Of a DNA stretch of 8,370 nucleotides, positions 6,008 to 8,370 are shown in pieces. The stretch is taken from NCBI GenBank assembly GCA_041550515.1, contig JBFEOQ010000058.1, positions 1 to 8,370 on the forward strand, given 5' to 3'. Under the pieces are notes generated by a model. The model saw only the letters and a list, made by a program, of their open reading frames with translations, was not told the DNA's origin and did not search any database. This DNA is from PFL35 sp041550515. GTDB taxonomy: Archaea > Thermoplasmatota > E2 > DHVEG-1. Position numbers and translations under genes: made by a program. How positions within the stretch are numbered: position 1 is the first letter of the stretch; every line of letters begins with the position of its first letter.

Positions 6008-6065
6008 AATATTTGTTATAAGATTGCATAACTTATTTTGTGATATAACAATATTCCTCTTTTTC
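6008..6065 (+). terminator. Long hairpin plus T-run after the DUF3303-like gene
   Basis: AATATTTGTTATA (6008-6020) and TATAACAATATT (6044-6055) form a 12-pair stem with one bulged T and a 23-base loop, starting 17 bases after the stop, with a run of Ts at 6060-6064. A shorter alternative stem ATAAG/CTTAT (6018-6022 and 6032-6036) overlaps it. It may be a terminator, or a recombination-type imperfect palindrome given the A5 repeat 27 bases further on. Confidence 0.5.
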
Positions 6066-6081
6066 TCTAAAAACTTGCAAT

Positions 6082-6121
6082 ATTTGTAGCATTATTACTC
6101 GCAGATTATGATAGAATGGAT
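6082..6121 (+). repeat. Direct repeat A, copy 5 (joined to B1)
   Basis: TTTGTAGCATTATTACTCGC followed by AGATTATGATAGAATGGAT, running straight into repeat B1. The bases just before it (TTGCAATA) resemble those before copy 6 (TTGCAACT), so copies 5 and 6 share a longer homology than the others. Confidence 0.78.
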
Positions 6122-6208
6122 TAGTAACCTATCTTTAGATATATCTATTTACTACAAACCTATCACTCTACAGCTATTATTCTATTAAGTATTACTGTAT
6201 TACTATAG
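6122..6208. repeat. Repeat B, copy 1
   Basis: The first 47 bases (6122-6168) are identical to 6906-6952 and the remaining 40 are clearly related. It contains the perfect palindrome TAGATATATCTA at 6136-6147 and two AACCTATC direct repeats. Its right end overlaps the stop of the recombinase relic, so B corresponds to the 3' flank of a recombinase gene. Confidence 0.85.
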
Positions 6209-6310
6209 CAAAGACACACCCATAACCTTATCATATGTTTTCTTTAAGTCCTCTTCTGACTGACAGTATTATTATATTAAATCTATAAAACCAAAATTTT
6301 TAGATTTCAC
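6203..6310 (-). pseudogene. Decayed tyrosine recombinase C-terminus
   Basis: On the minus strand the frame ending at TAG (6203-6205) reads IDLI, two stops (TAA TAA at 6269-6274), then YCQSEEDLKKTYDKVMGV. It aligns without gaps to VDLMHYNAQSEEDLKKIYDKVM at the end of the recombinase gene at 7786-8370. The bases coding the catalytic Tyr region carry the stops, so this is dead. Similarity beyond about 6285 fades, and the left flank is repeat B1, as for the intact gene. It shows that a second recombinase of the same family once ended here. The rest of this gap, to 6431, is AT-rich with no gene that I can support. Confidence 0.75.
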
Positions 6311-6431
6311 ACCCTACTTTTTAGATATAAAATACCCTTTTAGAGTATTATTAATAGGTGATAATGATGATAAAAAAGAGAAATGTAATTCTAATCGAAA
6401 TTAACTGCATCCCTCATTTTATAAAACTTAA

Positions 6432-6773
6432 TTATATTGGAACTACTCTAACAAATATAATTCTCGGAGAAGTAATATATTCTCGAATAATCAAATCTTT
6501 ATTTAGAATAAGGATTTCATCTTGAACCGAATAAGTATAAAATTCTCCACCTATAATTCCAAAAAACAGATAATATGTAAAATGACCTTGATACTCTTCC
6601 TCAGTTTCAGTAAAGTTACCAATAGCGAATACAAATCCAATACTTTCAATTTGAATATATGTTTTATCTACTTCTTCAAATTTACTAGTATTTATATTAC
6701 TACTTGCAGAAATTGGAACAACGGTAACTACCAATAAAAAAATGATTATAGAACATACAATTTTATTTTTCAT
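6432..6773 (-). CDS. Small secreted protein of unknown family
   Basis: 113 residues from the ATG at 6773, chosen because GGGAGGA lies seven bases upstream; the GTG at 6788 would place that ribosome site inside the gene. The N-terminus MKNKIVCSIIIFLLVVTVVP with ISAS is a clear Sec-type signal peptide, with likely cleavage near residues 23-25, so the mature part of about 90 residues acts outside the cell. The mature sequence is rich in beta-type residues (FGIIGGEFYTYSVQ, IIFVRVVPI) with no Cys pair or metal motif. I do not recognise the family. It lies between the recombinase relic and A6. An inverted repeat sits just upstream of its ribosome site. Confidence 0.72.
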   Translation of the reverse strand: MKNKIVCSIIIFLLVVTVVPISASSNINTSKFEEVDKTYIQIESIGFVFAIGNFTETEEEYQGHFTYYLFFGIIGGEFYTYSVQDEILILNKDLIIREYITSPRIIFVRVVPI

Positions 6774-6792
6774 ATATTTTCCTCCCACTAAA

Positions 6793-6811
6793 CATGATAT
6801 ATGTTATCATG
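6793..6811. promoter_or_regulatory. Perfect inverted repeat upstream of the small secreted protein gene
   Basis: CATGATA (6793-6799) and TATCATG (6805-6811) are exact inverted repeats separated by TATGT, placed 8 bases upstream of the GGGAGGA ribosome site. It could be an operator or a leader hairpin controlling access to the ribosome site. Confidence 0.45.
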
Positions 6812-6864
6812 CCATAAATCTTTCGATAAGGATAAATATAATAAACTAAAAGAAATTTGCAACT

Positions 6865-6905
6865 TTTGTTAGATTTATTACTTACTAATTAAGATGAAGA
6901 TGGAG
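6865..6905 (+). repeat. Direct repeat A, copy 6, diverged (joined to B2)
   Basis: TTTTGTTAGATTTATTACTT followed by ACTAATTAAGATGAAGATGGAG. It is weaker than the other copies but has the same position directly before repeat B2 that copy 5 has before B1. The TAATTA tail is shared with copy 2. Confidence 0.6.
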
Positions 6906-6989
6906 TAGTAACCTATCTTTAGATATATCTATTTACTACAAACCTATCACTCATCAGCTAGCATTCTACTATGTATTACTGTATAATAG
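6906..6989. repeat. Repeat B, copy 2
   Basis: Its first 47 bases equal those of B1, including the palindrome TAGATATATCTA at 6920-6931; the remainder aligns to B1 with a few substitutions and a short gap. Beyond it, the minus strand at about 6996-7030 reads TEKELREFIIK, faintly like the SEEDLKKIYDKV of the recombinase end, so a more eroded recombinase tail may follow. That last point is weak. Confidence 0.83.
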
Positions 6990-7033
6990 ACTAATCAATT
7001 ATTTTATTATAAATTCTCTTAACTCTTTTTCAG

Positions 7034-7624
7034 TTATTTTGGTGAAGCTAAATGAAAAACTACAGTATCATATATGAAACCACTACCATATTGTCTATCT
7101 GAATTATTTACATAATATGGATTGATAATTGCTTCAAATATATAATCACCCTCAGGTAATATTGGAAAAGTATCTATATATGCAGTAATGTTATCTGCAA
7201 GAAGAGGAATAATATAATTAGATACTCCATAGAATATAGAGAGTTCTACAAGTTTTTCTTCACCAGGTTTAAAAAAATGAAAAACAGGTATAAGCTGAGG
7301 TAAAAGCTTTCTATAAGGATAAAAAACTAAAATTTTATAATCTTCCAAATCTGGATAAATATATCTAACAGCAAAACCGCAAGGTAAATTACTCTTCACA
7401 AAAATTTTTTCATCCCAATTATTCTTCAAATAAGCTTTCAACAACCAAATCCTATATCCTATTTGTTTAACTTCAGCTCTTATCGTCAATGGGTTATCAG
7501 TATTAGTTAATGTTTTTTCATCATATGATTTAGAATTTATATTAAAATTGATAGCAGTTCCTGAATAAGATATACCACATATAATCAACAATAAAAATAC
7601 TAAAATTCCAAATATTTTCTGCAT
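7034..7624 (-). CDS. Secreted or membrane-anchored protein, BsuPI-like beta-sandwich
   Basis: 196 residues. The ATG at 7624 has a GGAGGT ribosome site seven bases upstream and a TATA-like box at 7666-7676. Residues 1-24 (MQKIFGILVFLLLIICGISY and on) form a signal peptide or anchor, so the protein acts outside the cell. The rest looks like a single immunoglobulin-like beta-sandwich: LLKAYLKNNWDEKIFVKSN (62-80), an LPC at 80-82, a KPGEE turn at 119-123, and a final PILPEGDYIFEAIIN (154-168). The order 'N-strand, aliphatic surface, PGE, LPxGxY' is that of BsuPI-type (intracellular proteinase inhibitor) domains, but the match is by eye and tentative. Protease inhibition would be speculation. It lies between B2 and B3. 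Confidence 0.72.
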   Translation of the reverse strand: MQKIFGILVFLLLIICGISYSGTAINFNINSKSYDEKTLTNTDNPLTIRAEVKQIGYRIWLLKAYLKNNWDEKIFVKSNLPCGFAVRYIYPDLEDYKILVFYPYRKLLPQLIPVFHFFKPGEEKLVELSIFYGVSNYIIPLLADNITAYIDTFPILPEGDYIFEAIINPYYVNNSDRQYGSGFIYDTVVFHLASPK

Positions 7625-7665
7625 AAATATTACCTCCAGTTCTCCAATAAAACATTTAAATTGAA

Positions 7666-7676
7666 GTATATAAAAC
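7666..7676 (-). promoter_or_regulatory. TATA-like box for the BsuPI-like gene
   Basis: GTTTTATATAC on the minus strand, a good archaeal TATA match, is centred about 47 bases before the ATG. Transcription would start near 7645 and leave a leader of about 20 bases carrying the GGAGGT site. Confidence 0.55.
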
Positions 7677-7689
7677 TATGCTAATAATT

Positions 7690-7702
7690 GTCATTTAATG
7701 AC
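7690..7702. promoter_or_regulatory. Short palindrome upstream of the BsuPI-like promoter
   Basis: GTCATT-T-AATGAC is a perfect 6-base inverted repeat about one protein footprint upstream of the TATA-like box at 7666-7676, suggesting a regulator site. Confidence 0.35.
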
Positions 7703-7738
7703 GAAATAATAAATTTTATTGTGATTTTATTTAAACAA

Positions 7739-7802
7739 TAGTAACATATCAACAGAGAAATCTATTTACTAATACACATTGCTCATCATACTATATTATT
7801 AC
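7739..7802. repeat. Repeat B, copy 3, diverged, overlapping the recombinase 3' end
   Basis: It shares with B1 and B2 the start TAGTAAC, the block ATCTATTTACTA, then CTCATCA and TACTAT.TATTAC, with about ten bases missing and without the central palindrome. It covers the last codons and stop (7786-7788) of the recombinase gene. No A repeat is recognisable in front of it. Confidence 0.6.
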
Positions 7803-8370
7803 ACATCACTTTATCATATATCTTCTTCAAATCTTCTTCAGATTGAGCATTATAATGCATTAAGTCAACATCACCCTTTAAACTATGCCCCATTAGAATC
7901 TTCTTTATAGAAGTTGGACCACCTCTTCTATCCCATTCCTGTGAAAAGTATTTCCTAAACATCTTAACTCTAATTGGAGATTTTCTAAAAGCTCGTTGAA
8001 CATCAGATTGACCAAATAAATATTTCAATGTACACTTGTCCTTGAAGCAATTATAATATTCTTTAAGAATCTCACTTGTTTCTTCTGTAAAAAATGATAC
8101 TCTTGACTGCTTTGTCTTTGTATGTTGTCCTATATCAGGTTTATGATTAATATAAACAATACAATTATCTAAATTTATATCCTCAAATCTTAATTGATAA
8201 CATTCCTCAGCTCTAATACCACTATCACAACATAATTTAATTACAGATTTATATCTTAATTCAAATTTAGAACCTTTAAAATAATTTAAAACCTCATTAA
8301 TATCATCATCTGTCATTCTTTTTGCAATATATACTGGATCTCTTGGTGGTTTTACTGCATTAATCCATTC
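7786..8370 (-). CDS. Tyrosine recombinase/integrase, archaeal SSV/pNOB8-like, C-terminal part
   Basis: The frame is open through the right edge (EWINAVKPPRDPVYIAKR precedes the internal ATG at 8316), so the N-terminal DNA-binding domain lies outside; 194 residues are visible. The catalytic domain is complete: Arg in DSGIRAEE (codon 8212-8214), a Lys-bearing hairpin around TKTKQSRVSF, the box VKMFRKYFS with Lys in place of the first His of HxxR, LMGHSLKGDVDLMHY with the conserved GH, and the nucleophilic Tyr at 7852-7854. A KxxR box instead of HxxR is known in archaeal SSV- and pNOB8-type integrases. These enzymes move elements in and out of tRNA genes. Repeat B3 overlaps its end, and a decayed paralogue lies at 6203-6310. 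It appears intact within the window. Confidence 0.88.
   Translation of the reverse strand, partial: EWINAVKPPRDPVYIAKRMTDDDINEVLNYFKGSKFELRYKSVIKLCCDSGIRAEECYQLRFEDINLDNCIVYINHKPDIGQHTKTKQSRVSFFTEETSEILKEYYNCFKDKCTLKYLFGQSDVQRAFRKSPIRVKMFRKYFSQEWDRRGGPTSIKKILMGHSLKGDVDLMHYNAQSEEDLKKIYDKVMCNNIV

Noticed and set aside
6364..6528. Plus-strand frame of about 53 codons behind GGTGATA and a TATA-like stretch
   Set aside because: Most of it is antisense to the signal-peptide protein gene at 6432-6773, which has the better evidence, and the product has no recognisable features. The ribosome-like site may be chance.
6522..6737. Plus-strand frame of 71 codons
   Set aside because: It lies wholly antisense to the small secreted protein gene and has no ribosome site.
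3397..6905. Repeat A as a CRISPR array
   Set aside because: The spacing between copies varies from about 280 to 1040 bases and holds genes, and the copies are not uniform in length.
3397..6905. Repeat A as standard integron attC sites
   Set aside because: The conserved core is not palindromic, no GTTRRRY/RYYYAAC pair was found in it, and the genes face both ways. Only the array layout is integron-like.

Overview
This window looks archaeal and is strongly AT-rich. The tRNA gene carries no encoded CCA. Several genes have TATA-like boxes 25-35 bp upstream of their starts, and the Shine-Dalgarno sites are of the GGAGGTGA type. A gingipain-like protease of the kind reported from sediment Thermoplasmata-type archaea (MBG-D and relatives) fits this. 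The lineage is an inference; there is no rRNA here to settle it.

Left part (1-2963): the 3' end of a caspase-fold (peptidase C25/gingipain-like) protease gene, then a complete class I flavoprotein disulfide reductase (dihydrolipoamide dehydrogenase-like). Each gene is followed by a T-rich terminator region, and the two regions share an identical 20-base stretch.

Middle (2964-3312): a 57-codon remnant of a XerA-type tyrosine recombinase C-terminus, a hairpin plus T-run, and tRNA-Pro(GGG) on the minus strand. The remnant lies at the 3' side of the tRNA, where archaeal elements often integrate.

Right part (about 3397-8370): a run of small, unrelated, mostly single genes separated by a recurring short direct repeat, called A here (core GTAGCATTATTACTT, six copies, all in + orientation, none left of the tRNA). 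The order is A1, GNAT acetyltransferase plus a broken small membrane ORF, A2, a 40-residue membrane peptide, A3, UbiA prenyltransferase, A4, a DUF3303-like protein, A5, a small secreted protein, A6, a BsuPI-like secreted protein, and then a tyrosine recombinase running off the right edge. A5 and A6 are directly joined to a second repeat, B (about 85 bp, first 47 bases identical in two copies). A third, diverged B copy overlaps the 3' end of the recombinase gene. Next to B1 is a clear decayed copy of the same recombinase C-terminus, with two in-frame stops.

The most interesting reading is a cassette-like island beside tRNA-Pro: single-gene modules bounded by same-orientation short repeats, with a pNOB8/SSV-like recombinase and footprints of earlier recombinase ends. 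It resembles an integron in layout, but its genes lie in mixed orientations and the repeats lack attC-like palindromes, so it is not a known integron. A scattered genomic repeat or successive insertion scars are the main alternatives. The genes themselves show no shared pathway.
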